Source: an uncultured Eubacteriales bacterium (GTDB lineage Bacteria > Bacillota > Clostridia > Lachnospirales > Lachnospiraceae). Taken from it: a DNA stretch of 6,548 nucleotides. Positions within the stretch are counted from its first letter, which is position 1; each line of letters begins with the position of its first letter. Both the position numbers and the translations under genes were made by a program. Under the pieces are notes generated by a model. It had not been told where the DNA came from and did no database searches. It saw only the letters and a list, made by a program, of their open reading frames with translations. The stretch is taken from contig USSL01000100.1 of NCBI GenBank assembly GCA_900557175.1, positions 1-6,548 of the forward strand, read 5' to 3'. Shown piece after piece: positions 1-6,201 of the stretch.

Positions 1-756
1 AGTCATGCAAAAGTTAAAGAGGCTTTAAAAGCAGGAAAATGGGTTATTGCAAATGCTGGACCGGGAAATTGGACAAGCGGTGGACATTTTATTTTAGCAT
101 ATGGTATTGATGGTTCAGACAATGTTTATATCAATGATCCTGCTTCAACCAAAGCTTCTCGTCTTAAAAATAAATTTAATACATTTGCATACCAAATGAA
201 GTATTATTGGATTGTAGAAGTTCCTGATAGTTATAAAGAACCTGTTAAACCTTCCACAAAAGGACATCTTGGTTATGGTGATGTAAGTTCAGAGGTTGGT
301 ACTGCTCAAAAAATGCTAAAAACATTAGGTTATTACAAAGGTGAAATTGATAATAGTTTTGGCCCACAAATGCTTACAGCCGTTAAATCAGCTCAGAAAG
401 CCCTTAAACTTGAAGTAGATGGAATGTATGGCCCTAAAACCAAAGCAGCCGTAGAAAAAGCATATAACAACAAAATAAATACAAGTACAGCATATAAGGT
501 AAATGCAAATTATAAACTTGTATACGACGTTAAAGTTAGAGCTGGCGCAGGAACAAATTATCGTTGGAAAAAGTACAGCGAATTAACTGCTGATGGAAAA
601 AAACATGCTTACAGTTCTAATAGCTATGCTGTGTTAAGAGCTGGTACAACTGTAACTGTATTAGAAGTTAAGAAAATTTCAAATTCTGAAACTTGGGTGA
701 GAATCCCTAGTGGATGGCTTGCAGCCATTTATGGCGGTAGCAAATATATTAAATAG
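1..756 (+). CDS. C39-like peptidase / peptidoglycan-binding / SH3b protein, 3' part
   Basis: The reading frame is open from base 1 to the TAG at 754-756, giving 251 visible residues; the start lies outside the window. Visible residues 1-65 resemble the second half of a C39-type papain-fold peptidase. GGHFI carries a candidate catalytic His (residue 29) and IND-P a candidate Asp (residue 46); the catalytic Cys would be upstream and cannot be checked. Residues about 88-155 form a peptidoglycan-binding repeat (LGYGDVSSEV, then LGYYKGEID, then DGMYGPKTKAAVEKAY). Residues about 171-250 look like a bacterial SH3 domain (VRAGAGTNYRW ... TVTVLEV ... WVRIPSGWLA). This architecture fits a secreted protein acting on or anchored to the cell wall, or a phage/element-encoded lysin; the substrate cannot be told. 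Its codons are clearly more AT-rich than those of tyrS and the topoisomerase genes, suggesting separate ancestry. A strong terminator follows at once. The domain calls are from pattern recognition, without a search. Confidence 0.8.
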   Translation, partial: SHAKVKEALKAGKWVIANAGPGNWTSGGHFILAYGIDGSDNVYINDPASTKASRLKNKFNTFAYQMKYYWIVEVPDSYKEPVKPSTKGHLGYGDVSSEVGTAQKMLKTLGYYKGEIDNSFGPQMLTAVKSAQKALKLEVDGMYGPKTKAAVEKAYNNKINTSTAYKVNANYKLVYDVKVRAGAGTNYRWKKYSELTADGKKHAYSSNSYAVLRAGTTVTVLEVKKISNSETWVRIPSGWLAAIYGGSKYIK

Positions 757-762
757 AATATT

Positions 763-802
763 TACCCTCATTCTGTCTATGATGGAATGAGGGTATTTTT
801 TT
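763..802 (+). terminator. Intrinsic terminator of the C39/peptidoglycan-binding gene
   Basis: A perfect 11-bp stem (TACCCTCATTC at 763-773 with GAATGAGGGTA at 785-795) and an 11-nt loop are followed by seven T (796-802). It starts six bases after the stop codon of the upstream gene. On the opposite strand the hairpin is not followed by a good T tract, so it should act mainly on plus-strand transcripts. Confidence 0.92.
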
Positions 803-908
803 ACTTTTTGTCATACGTTTAGAATTTTATTGATCTTAAAACTATTTAAAAATATCATTTCACACTGATTATATGTTTTCATAAAAACTTTTATATTTTA
901 AAGAATTA

Positions 909-976
909 TTTACCGATGAAAGAATTAACCCCGTATATAATGAATTGAATCACGTACATTTGATTTCATCGGTAAA
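909..976. repeat. Perfect 13-bp inverted repeat with 42-bp spacer
   Basis: TTTACCGATGAAA (909-921) and TTTCATCGGTAAA (964-976) are exact reverse complements. The arms are less AT-rich than their surroundings and neither extends further. No target-site duplication is visible at the edges, so a miniature transposon is not supported. On the minus strand the right-hand arm is followed by an AT-rich but weak U tract (TAAATAATTCTTT). The repeat could be a paired operator or a long-range RNA stem; the sequence does not decide. Confidence 0.8.
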
Positions 977-1003
977 CAAATAGAAATGTCAATATAGAAA
1001 TGA

Positions 1004-1027
1004 ATAAGGTTTTTCTATATACCTTAT
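1004..1027. repeat. Small hairpin just past a minus-strand promoter
   Basis: ATAAGGT (1004-1010) pairs with ACCTTAT (1021-1027) around a 10-base loop. It lies 10 bp downstream of the -10 box of the minus-strand promoter at 1037-1064, so it would form within the first nucleotides of that transcript. There is no T tract, so it is not an ordinary terminator. It could be a 5' stabilising hairpin or a protein site. Confidence 0.5.
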
Positions 1028-1036
1028 GTGATTTTA

Positions 1037-1064
1037 ATTATACTCTTTTATAAATTTTTGGCAA
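1037..1064 (-). promoter_or_regulatory. Sigma-A-type promoter, TTGCCA-16-TATAAT
   Basis: On the minus strand TTGCCA (1064-1059) and TATAAT (1042-1037) are separated by 16 bases. The expected start is near 1030, directing transcription left across the small hairpin (1004-1027) and the 13-bp inverted repeat (909-976). No ORF with a ribosome binding site lies downstream, so if it is active it would make a noncoding RNA. In such AT-rich DNA a chance match to the -10 box is possible. Confidence 0.45.
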
Positions 1065-1121
1065 CTTAACTTGTTCGACATATTTTGACTTTCTTAATAA
1101 TGTTTTTTCAATTTTGATATC

Positions 1122-1154
1122 AAAAAAATCCCCTCAGAAAATCTAAGGGGATTT
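1122..1154 (-). terminator. Minus-strand intrinsic terminator
   Basis: Read on the minus strand, AAATCCCCT (1154-1146) pairs perfectly with AGGGGATTT (1134-1126) around an 11-base loop, and the T run continues to 1122 for seven T in all. The plus-strand side has no comparable T tract, so the direction is clear. It probably ends the tRNA-Pro transcript about 170 bases past the mature 3' end. The first stem base-pairs overlap the stop codon of the 23-codon ORF, and the stem begins two bases after the -10 box at 1157-1162. Confidence 0.88.
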
Positions 1155-1224
1155 AAATTATATTACTCACATAAATATATGTCAACTTACATGTACTTAT
1201 GTCAATAAAATAAATATCAAACAT
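1153..1224 (-). CDS. Possible 23-residue small protein
   Basis: I do not recognise this ORF. It runs from ATG (1224-1222) to TAA (1155-1153) on the minus strand. An unusually strong ribosome binding site, AAAGGAGGAAG, precedes it, with AGGAGG at 1240-1235 and 10 bases to the ATG. The peptide begins MFDIYFIDIST and is rich in Ile, Tyr and Thr, with one Cys and two Lys; it could be slightly membrane-seeking but has no clear helix. Its stop codon abuts the terminator stem, a typical gene-end layout. It lies downstream of tRNA-Pro on the same strand, so it could be translated from tRNA readthrough RNA. Against it: the ORF is very short, it lies in AT-rich DNA, and a perfect promoter is embedded in its last half. 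The ribosome binding site is the main reason to list it. Confidence 0.3.
   Translation of the reverse strand: MFDIYFIDISTCKLTYIYVSNII
1157..1185 (-). promoter_or_regulatory. Perfect consensus sigma-A promoter, TTGACA-17-TATAAT
   Basis: On the minus strand, TTGACA (1185-1180) and TATAAT (1162-1157) both match consensus exactly with the ideal 17-base spacer. The expected start near 1150 falls in the first arm of the terminator hairpin at 1126-1154. RNA made here should therefore end after about 30 nucleotides unless the start or termination is modified. No gene is seen downstream. A twelve-of-twelve match is unlikely to be chance even in AT-rich sequence. Confidence 0.6.
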
Positions 1225-1252
1225 ACAAAAACTTCCTCCTTTCTTTAAAAAG

Positions 1253-1269
1253 GTAACACCATGTAACAC
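1253..1269. repeat. Tandem GTAACAC pair, 10-bp period
   Basis: GTAACAC occurs at 1253-1259 and again at 1263-1269, one helical turn apart. On the minus strand it lies in the RNA leader just upstream of the strong ribosome binding site of the 23-codon ORF. Two copies in phase could be a protein-binding site, but two seven-base copies are weak evidence. Confidence 0.35.
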
Positions 1270-1320
1270 GAACGCATGTTTCATATCTTTGTGTAAGAAG
1301 TCTTAATTCCACTCACAAAA

Positions 1321-1395
<75 letters not shown>

Positions 1396-1409
1396 CTTCA
1401 ACGAGGATT

Positions 1410-1438
1410 ATAATACCACATCTGGGAATAAAATGCAA
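1410..1438 (-). promoter_or_regulatory. Promoter of tRNA-Pro
   Basis: On the minus strand TTGCAT (1438-1433) and TATTAT (1415-1410) are 17 bases apart, with a predicted start about seven bases before the mature tRNA 5' end at 1395. The short leader fits a stable-RNA gene transcribed on its own. Confidence 0.75.
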
Positions 1439-1539
1439 GTGAAATTTTGAAATTTTTTAAATATTTTTGATATTATATTCAATAGTACTTTTCGACAAAA
1501 TATATGACAATAGTATTTATTTATTTTCAAAGGAGTTTT

Positions 1540-2074
1540 ATGTTTATGGAACAATCAAACACAAATTTACGGACACAAAATGTAAAAAGCGGCTTTTTCA
1601 CAAAAGATGCCGGCTTTTACAAGACTTTTTTTTAAATGATGATTGTCGTTGCCATCGGCACGCTGATTGCGCTGTGATTACAGAAAAGTTGTCGTGCCGA
1701 TTATGCTCTCGCAGGTACTGTGGGGCGTTTCTGTGCCAATGCAGACAGCCATTTTAGGTCATCTGTCCGCAGACGCCATTGCCGCAAACTCTGTGGCAAC
1801 AACCTTTTATCAGTACCTTAAAGTAATTGTGCTTGCCCTTTCATCGACCTCTGCCGTGATGATTGGCAACGCGATCGGCCGGGGCGATATAAAACGCATC
1901 AAGTCCGATGCCCGCTCACTTGCGGTTATTGATGTCCTGATCGGTCTTATCCTCGGAATTATTTTATTCCTTTTGAGAAATCCGCTGCTTTCCATGTACG
2001 GCCAGATATTTAAAGGACTTCCGACATTTATCCGCTTCAGAAGTTATAAGTGGATTAAAAAAATGACAAAATAA
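1540..2074 (+). pseudogene. MATE-family efflux transporter, degraded with internal deletions
   Basis: The remnant has a good ribosome binding site (AAAGGAG, 1529-1535) and an ATG at 1546 (or 1540). The first piece reads MEQSNTNLRTQNV ... KDAGFYKTFF, like the N-terminus and first membrane segment of a MATE exporter. It is cut by TAA at 1633-1635, continues in frame as MMIVVAIGTLIAL, and meets TGA at 1675-1677. The second piece is in another frame (from about 1676): DYRKVVVPIMLSQVLWG, VPMQTAILGHLSADAIAA, then ATTFYQYLKVI and IGNAIGRGDIKRIKS, matching the start of the second half of MATE proteins, through to NPLLSMYG near 2000. The third piece, KGLPTFIRFRSYKWIKKMTK, looks like a genuine MATE C-terminus joined directly. 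About 180 residues remain of a family norm near 440-460, so most of both halves is gone. Intact members export cations or drugs using a Na+ or H+ gradient; this copy cannot be functional. Family assignment is by recognition only. Confidence 0.85.
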
Positions 2075-2090
2075 AAGCTCTATGTTACAA

Positions 2091-2136
2091 AAAGCGGCGC
2101 GTCCACTGCCTTTTAAAACAGAGGATGCGCCGTTTT
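2091..2136. terminator. Bidirectional terminator between tyrS and the MATE remnant
   Basis: CGGCGCGTCC (2095-2104) pairs with GGATGCGCCG (2123-2132), ten pairs with one G-T wobble, around an 18-base loop that contains TTTTAAAA. The plus side continues with TTTT (2133-2136). The minus side, after the stem, reads G-CTTTTTG. It lies 38 bases past the tyrS stop and 17 bases past the stop of the remnant, so it can serve both converging units. Confidence 0.8.
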
Positions 2137-2169
2137 ATATGTGTAAAAATGTGCATTCCGTAAATCTTT

Positions 2170-3396
2170 TTACTGTGCTTTTATCTGATAGAAGCCTTTT
2201 TTGCCTTTTTTAATCATTAAGGCGCCGTCTTCGTTAAAGTCCTTTGAGCCGTAAACCGCATCAAATGCAGGAACCTTCACATCATTGACTGTCACGCCGC
2301 CCTGCTGCACGAGACGTCTGCCCTCGGAACGTGTCTGGGCAAGCTTTGTATCGACTAAAAGTGTAATAATGTCAATACCCTCGTCAAGCTGTGCCTTTGG
2401 ATATTCCTTCGTCGGCACGCTGCCTGCAACGCCGCCGCTTACAAATAATGCTTTTGCCGCAGCCTGTGCCTGATTTGCTTCTTCTTCGCCGTGAACAAGC
2501 TTTGTCAGCTCGTATGCAAGAATTTCTTTTGCCTTATTTAACTGGCTGCCTTCCCACTTATCCATCTCGTCAATCTGCTCAAGCGGCAGGAATGTAAGCA
2601 TTCTTAAGCATTTCAAAACATCGGCGTCAGCGACATTTCTCCAGTACTGGTAAAATTCAAACGGACTTGTCTTATTCGGATCAAGCCATACAGCACCCTT
2701 TTGTGTCTTGCCCATCTTCTTGCCCTCGGAATTTAAGAGCAACGTAATTGTCATGGCGCTTGCATCTTTGCCAAGCTTACGGCGGATAAGCTCTGTACCG
2801 CCAAGCATATTGCTCCACTGGTCATCGCCGCCAAACTGCAGGTTACAGCCGTATCTCTGGTATAAAGCGTAGAAATCATAGCTCTGCATAATCATGTAGT
2901 TAAATTCAAGGAAGCTTAAGCCTTTTTCCATTCTCTGCTTGTAGCACTCTGCCGTCAGCATACGGTTGACACTAAAATGCGGGCCGACCTCTCTTAAAAG
3001 CTCAACATAGTTTAAATCAAGCAGCCAGTCTGCGTTGTTTACCATTAAAGCCTTGCCCTCTGAAAAATCAATAAAACGGCTCATCTGCTTTTTAAAGCAC
3101 TCACAGTTGTGCTCGATTGTTTCCTTTGTCATCATCTGACGCATATCGGAACGTCCGGACGGATCGCCGATCATTCCTGTACCGCCGCCGATTAAAGCAA
3201 TCGGACGGTTTCCGGCTTCCTGAAGACGTTTCATTAAACAGAGCGCCATAAAGTGGCCGACATGAAGACTGTCTGCTGTCGGATCAAAGCCGATGTAAAA
3301 CGTTGCCTCGCCATTGTTAATTAATTTTCTGATTAACGGTTCGTCCGTTACCTGTGCAATCAGGCCTCTGGCCTGTAATTCCTCATAAATACCCAT
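2170..3396 (-). CDS. tyrS: Tyrosyl-tRNA synthetase
   Basis: This 408-residue protein charges tRNA-Tyr with tyrosine using ATP in the cytoplasm; it has the usual length for a bacterial class I TyrRS. The catalytic Rossmann domain shows [16 protein letters not shown] with the HIGH-like motif at residues 45-48 and the tyrosine-contacting Tyr34. Y167, Q171 and D174 in YMIMQSYDF fit the tyrosine pocket, and KMGKT (227-231) is the KMSKS loop. The last 60 or so residues are an S4-like RNA-binding domain ([18 protein letters not shown]). I chose ATG at 3396-3394 because [12 protein letters not shown] is the family N-terminus and AAAGGAAG (3410-3403) lies six bases upstream. A TTG at 3495 in the same frame would add 33 unrelated residues. 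Expression is controlled by the T-box leader upstream; the hairpin at 2091-2136 ends the unit. Confidence 0.98.
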   Translation of the reverse strand: MGIYEELQARGLIAQVTDEPLIRKLINNGEATFYIGFDPTADSLHVGHFMALCLMKRLQEAGNRPIALIGGGTGMIGDPSGRSDMRQMMTKETIEHNCECFKKQMSRFIDFSEGKALMVNNADWLLDLNYVELLREVGPHFSVNRMLTAECYKQRMEKGLSFLEFNYMIMQSYDFYALYQRYGCNLQFGGDDQWSNMLGGTELIRRKLGKDASAMTITLLLNSEGKKMGKTQKGAVWLDPNKTSPFEFYQYWRNVADADVLKCLRMLTFLPLEQIDEMDKWEGSQLNKAKEILAYELTKLVHGEEEANQAQAAAKALFVSGGVAGSVPTKEYPKAQLDEGIDIITLLVDTKLAQTRSEGRRLVQQGGVTVNDVKVPAFDAVYGSKDFNEDGALMIKKGKKGFYQIKAQ

Positions 3397-3502
3397 AATA
3401 AACTTCCTTTCTGTACTTAAACATCGTGTGCATCGGCTTTGCTCGCCAGATTCAGACTGCCATAGACAATATACATCTTGCCGCATCCAATGCAAAGTTT
3501 TC

Positions 3503-3529
3503 TATTGCATAGGAAAATTTCATGCAATA
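3503..3529 (-). repeat. Second hairpin after the T-box terminator
   Basis: TATTGCAT (3503-3510) pairs exactly with ATGCAATA (3522-3529) around an 11-base loop; on the RNA it begins at the end of the T-box terminator's U tract. It would form in every tyrS mRNA that reads through. A 130-base stretch then separates the terminator from tyrS, longer than needed for a ribosome binding site, and a looser pairing (TGCATTGG with CCGATGCA) spans much of it. The purpose is unknown; RNA processing or stability is a guess. Confidence 0.5.
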
Positions 3530-3560
3530 AAAAACTCCCGTCCTTATATAAGGACGAGAG
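3529..3560 (-). terminator. T-box regulated terminator of tyrS
   Basis: On the minus strand CTCTCGTCCTT (3560-3550) pairs with AAGGACGGGAG (3545-3535), with one T-G wobble and an ATAT loop, followed by six T (3534-3529). The 5' arm segment CGTCCTT is also the 3' arm of the antiterminator, so the two structures exclude each other. Confidence 0.95.
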
Positions 3561-3830
3561 CTCGTGATACCACCTTAATTCACCGGCGCATCGCTGCATC
3601 CGGTCTCTGAAAGTCTGCGATTTCTGACAAGCACTGCTGCGCTGCAAGCTTTGCTGATGCCTGTTTTGTAAAATCTTGACTTATGCTGTATAACGGCAGC
3701 GGCCGGCGCGTATTGGGCGCACTCAAAGCTGTATTCAAAGCTTTTCTTATCCGCACCTCTCATCTTCCGGTTACTTTCTGTGGACAGTTTAAAGCTTCTA
3801 CTTGGTCTTCTCATTGTGTTAAGCTTTGTG
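3529..3830 (-). promoter_or_regulatory. Tyrosine T-box leader (riboswitch)
   Basis: This untranslated leader senses uncharged tRNA-Tyr and lets transcription into tyrS only when the tRNA binds. The T-box core AAGGTGGTATCACGAG lies at 3576-3561. AAGG pairs with CCTT and ACG with CGT, leaving a seven-base bulge UGGUAUC. Its UGGU complements the ACCA 3' end expected of uncharged tRNA-Tyr (discriminator A). The specifier is UAC, a Tyr codon, at 3733-3731 in GAATACAGC, on the 3' side of a long Stem I whose upper part includes ACCGGAAGATGAGAGG. Stems II and III lie between 3720 and 3585; I did not fold them fully. The bulge reads GGTATCACG rather than the commoner GGTACCGCG. Starved of tyrosine, the cell raises tyrS expression. 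The intergenic stretch between tyrS and the topoisomerase gene holds this leader and no gene. Confidence 0.95.
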
Positions 3831-3836
3831 AAATTG

Positions 3837-3864
3837 ACTATAGCCTATCATATATGTCTGTAAA
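3837..3864 (-). promoter_or_regulatory. Promoter of the T-box-tyrS unit
   Basis: TTTACA (3864-3859) and TATAGT (3842-3837) are 16 bases apart on the minus strand, placing the start near 3830, just ahead of Stem I of the T-box. An overlapping alternative is TTGCTT-17-TAGGCT. The promoter lies past the stop of the topoisomerase gene, so tyrS has its own start; readthrough from upstream is also possible. Confidence 0.6.
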
Positions 3865-3874
3865 AAGCAAGCAC

Positions 3875-3921
3875 TTTTTTATGACACAGGAAATTCCTTC
3901 GAAATCCTATATCATAAAAAA
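3875..3921. repeat. Inverted repeat between parC and the tyrS promoter
   Basis: TTTTTTATGA (3875-3884) is the exact reverse complement of TCATAAAAAA (3912-3921), with AGGA/TCCT pairing again inside. It starts 12 bases after the topoisomerase stop. In the minus-strand RNA the T-rich arm comes first and the A-rich arm last, the wrong order for an intrinsic terminator's U tract. A few bases on, AAAAAG-TGCTTG-CTTTTT could make a weak one. How the topoisomerase transcript ends is therefore unclear. Confidence 0.5.
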
Positions 3922-3933
3922 TTTCTTTTGGCA

Positions 3934-6180
3934 CTATACCCGCACCTTTGTGCCTTTTGTATCACGCTTGGCAAGCTTTAATTTGTTGAGCGACAGTTCT
4001 TTGTCCTTGTAAAGTATCATCTGCTCAGTACCGTTTTTGAGAAAATAGAGTGCTTCCCCGAAGTCACCGTCTGCCAGCTTCATTCCGCGGACGCCGACGG
4101 CGCCTTTTTTCTTTTCAGGAATATCTGTGACAGAAAATTTGAGGAAATAACCGCCGTGGCTCTGAATCACAATGTGACTAATATCCTCTGCCGGTGCAAT
4201 ACCGATCAGTTCATCATCATCGTTCAGCTTCGTCGCCGCGATGGTTCGTTTCGATACATTAAATTCACTGCCGTCTACAATTTTGAAAAAGGCATTTTTT
4301 GTACCGAATACAAGCTTTTGTGTAAGCAGCTTCGCCAGGTCTTCCACATAGACCATCCGCTCAATTTTGCTGTCGTAATTACAAAGATTATCAATCGGCG
4401 TACCCTTATCTCTGAATTTTCCGAAAGGTACGTCCATGACGCGGATCATGTGCATCCGCCCCGTATTTGTAAAAACACAGATGCGCCCCGTATTCATACA
4501 TTGAATAATATATTTATTTTCGTTGTGAACAGCCTCCTTATTGCGCTCATAGGCTGCCATGTCAATCGTTTTTGAGTAGCCGAAACGGTCCATCATAAAG
4601 ACAACAGGCATTTCTTCAATTTTCTTTTCTTCATACACAGCCTCCGCCGCATTTTCAATGACTGTGCGTCTCGGACGGGCGTAAGCTTTTTTGATGGCAT
4701 CAAGTTCCTTTTTGATGACTTTTGTCATACTTGAATGATTTTCTAAAATATCTTCATAAATCGCAATATTTTTTACAGTCTCGTCATATTCTTTCTGAAG
4801 TGCTTCGATTTCCAGCCCGATCAACTTATAAAGGCGCATCTCAAGAATAGCTGTCGCCTGACGTTCTGAAAATCTCAATTTTGCCGCCGCGCGCTCAGAT
4901 GTCTTTGTCTTAAACTTAATGCCCTCTGTCGCGCCGTCTGTCAGACAGGCTTTCGCCTGCTTAATATTTTTACTGCCCCGCAAAATTTCAATAATCAAAT
5001 CAATCACGTCGCACGCCTTAATCAGACCTTCCTGTATTTCCTTTTTCTCCAGCTCCTTTGCAAGCAGCGTTCTGTATTTTCTTGTTGTAATCTCATACTG
5101 GAAGTCAAGAAAATATTCAATAATACTTTTAAGCCCCAGTGTTTCCGGGCGGCCGTCGGCAACGGCAAGCATGTTGACGCCGAATGTATCTTCAAGCTTT
5201 GTCTTTTTATAAAGCATATTTTTAAGATTTTCAACATCGGCATTTTTCCGAAGCTCTAAAACGATTCGTATGCCTTCTTTGGACGACTGGATGGAAATAT
5301 CAACAATATCGTTTGTCTTTTTTGTCTCCACAAGTGTATAAATATCATTTAAAAACTTGCCGATATTGGCGCCGACCATCGTATACGGAATTTCCGTAAT
5401 GACAAGACGGTCTTTTGCCGAGCCTTTGCCTTTTTCAAAAATAACACGGCCGCGCAGCTTAATCTTGCCCTGACCTGTCCGGTAAATATTTTTAAGCTCA
5501 TCTTTATTAATGACAATGCCTCCGGTTGGAAAATCCGGGCCGTGGACATAATCTAAAAGCTGCTCATCATTAAGCGTCTGATCTGACATATAAGCCTTGA
5601 CGGCGTCAATGACCTCGCCCAGGTTATGAGGCGGTATACTTGTTGCCATTCCGACGGCAATGCCCTCAGAACCGTTAATTAAAAGGTTCGGCACTCTTGC
5701 CGGAAGCACGGCAGGCTCTTTACCTGTCTCGTCAAAGTTTGGCACAAAATCAACAACATCTTTGTCCAAATCCGATAAAAAGGCCTCCTGTGTCACCTTT
5801 TCGAGACGGGCTTCCGTATAACGCATGGCTGCCGCGCCATCGCCCTCAATAGAACCGAAGTTTCCGTGGCCGTCTACAAGTGTCATGCCTTTTTTAAAAT
5901 CCTGTGCCATCACAACAAGGGACTCATAAATGGATGAATCGCCATGCGGGTGATACTTACCCATCGTATCGCCGACAATCCGGGCACATTTTCTGTAAGG
6001 CTTATCGTATTTAATGCCAAGCTCATGCATATCGTAGAGCGTGCGCCGCTGTACCGGCTTTAAACCGTCGCGCACGTCGGGAAGCGCTCTGGCGATAATG
6101 ACGCTCATGGCATAATCAATATAAGATTTCTGCATCACATCCGAATATTCTGTCCGGATAATCTGTTCTTCTTTATTCAT
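3934..6180 (-). CDS. parC: Topoisomerase IV subunit A (ParC/GyrA family)
   Basis: This 748-residue subunit cuts and rejoins DNA within a type IIA topoisomerase, an A2B2 complex with the ATPase subunit encoded just upstream. The N-terminal breakage domain shows [21 protein letters not shown], the helix-turn-helix [13 protein letters not shown] (77-89), and [10 protein letters not shown] with catalytic Arg120 and Tyr121. Ser82 and Glu86 are the wild-type residue types at the two main quinolone-resistance positions. A tower and coiled-coil region follow to about residue 500 ([15 protein letters not shown]). The C-terminal beta-pinwheel then runs to the end ([22 protein letters not shown]). I find no QRRGGKG-type GyrA box, which gyrase needs for negative supercoiling, so topoisomerase IV is the better name; a gyrase A paralogue remains possible. 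ATG at 6180 has GGAGGAG (6195-6189) eight bases upstream, and 21 bp separate it from the upstream gene, so the two are cotranscribed. Confidence 0.92.
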   Translation of the reverse strand: MNKEEQIIRTEYSDVMQKSYIDYAMSVIIARALPDVRDGLKPVQRRTLYDMHELGIKYDKPYRKCARIVGDTMGKYHPHGDSSIYESLVVMAQDFKKGMTLVDGHGNFGSIEGDGAAAMRYTEARLEKVTQEAFLSDLDKDVVDFVPNFDETGKEPAVLPARVPNLLINGSEGIAVGMATSIPPHNLGEVIDAVKAYMSDQTLNDEQLLDYVHGPDFPTGGIVINKDELKNIYRTGQGKIKLRGRVIFEKGKGSAKDRLVITEIPYTMVGANIGKFLNDIYTLVETKKTNDIVDISIQSSKEGIRIVLELRKNADVENLKNMLYKKTKLEDTFGVNMLAVADGRPETLGLKSIIEYFLDFQYEITTRKYRTLLAKELEKKEIQEGLIKACDVIDLIIEILRGSKNIKQAKACLTDGATEGIKFKTKTSERAAAKLRFSERQATAILEMRLYKLIGLEIEALQKEYDETVKNIAIYEDILENHSSMTKVIKKELDAIKKAYARPRRTVIENAAEAVYEEKKIEEMPVVFMMDRFGYSKTIDMAAYERNKEAVHNENKYIIQCMNTGRICVFTNTGRMHMIRVMDVPFGKFRDKGTPIDNLCNYDSKIERMVYVEDLAKLLTQKLVFGTKNAFFKIVDGSEFNVSKRTIAATKLNDDDELIGIAPAEDISHIVIQSHGGYFLKFSVTDIPEKKKGAVGVRGMKLADGDFGEALYFLKNGTEQMILYKDKELSLNKLKLAKRDTKGTKVRV

Positions 6181-6201
6181 CTGCTGCTCTCCTCCGCTTT
6201 A

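Noticed and set aside
830..858. TTGATC-17-TATCAT promoter-like sequence on the plus strand
   Set aside because: Both boxes are poor matches in very AT-rich DNA and no gene follows.
918..950. Nine-codon ORF (MKELTPYIMN) inside the 13-bp inverted repeat
   Set aside because: There is no ribosome binding site and it is too short to stand on its own.
909..976. 13-bp inverted repeat as a miniature transposon
   Set aside because: No target-site duplication is visible and the element would be only 68 bp.
1168..1205. Repeated TATGTCAA motif as an iteron or CRISPR-like array
   Set aside because: Only two nearby copies with unequal context; one is simply the -35 box of the perfect promoter.
1447..1476. 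TTGAAA-18-TATTAT as promoter of the MATE remnant
   Set aside because: Plausible, but a run of A and T makes several equal alternatives, so no single promoter can be supported.
1467..1757. 96-codon plus-strand frame over the MATE N-terminus
   Set aside because: It is in a different frame from the real MATE pieces; its Cys/Arg-rich sequence is what that DNA gives when read out of frame.
1810..1995. 61-codon minus-strand frame opposite the MATE remnant
   Set aside because: It is antisense to recognisable MATE sequence and has no ribosome binding site.
3397..3495. Upstream TTG extension of tyrS by 33 residues
   Set aside because: The extra residues do not look like any TyrRS, no ribosome binding site precedes the TTG, and the ATG at 3396 has both a site and the family N-terminus.
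3575..4012. Open frames on both strands over the T-box leader
   Set aside because: They coincide with the structured leader and promoter; none has a ribosome binding site or a recognisable protein.
4156..5549. Several 60-140 codon frames inside the ParC gene
   Set aside because: They are out-of-frame shadows of a clear conserved coding sequence and lack protein-like motifs.
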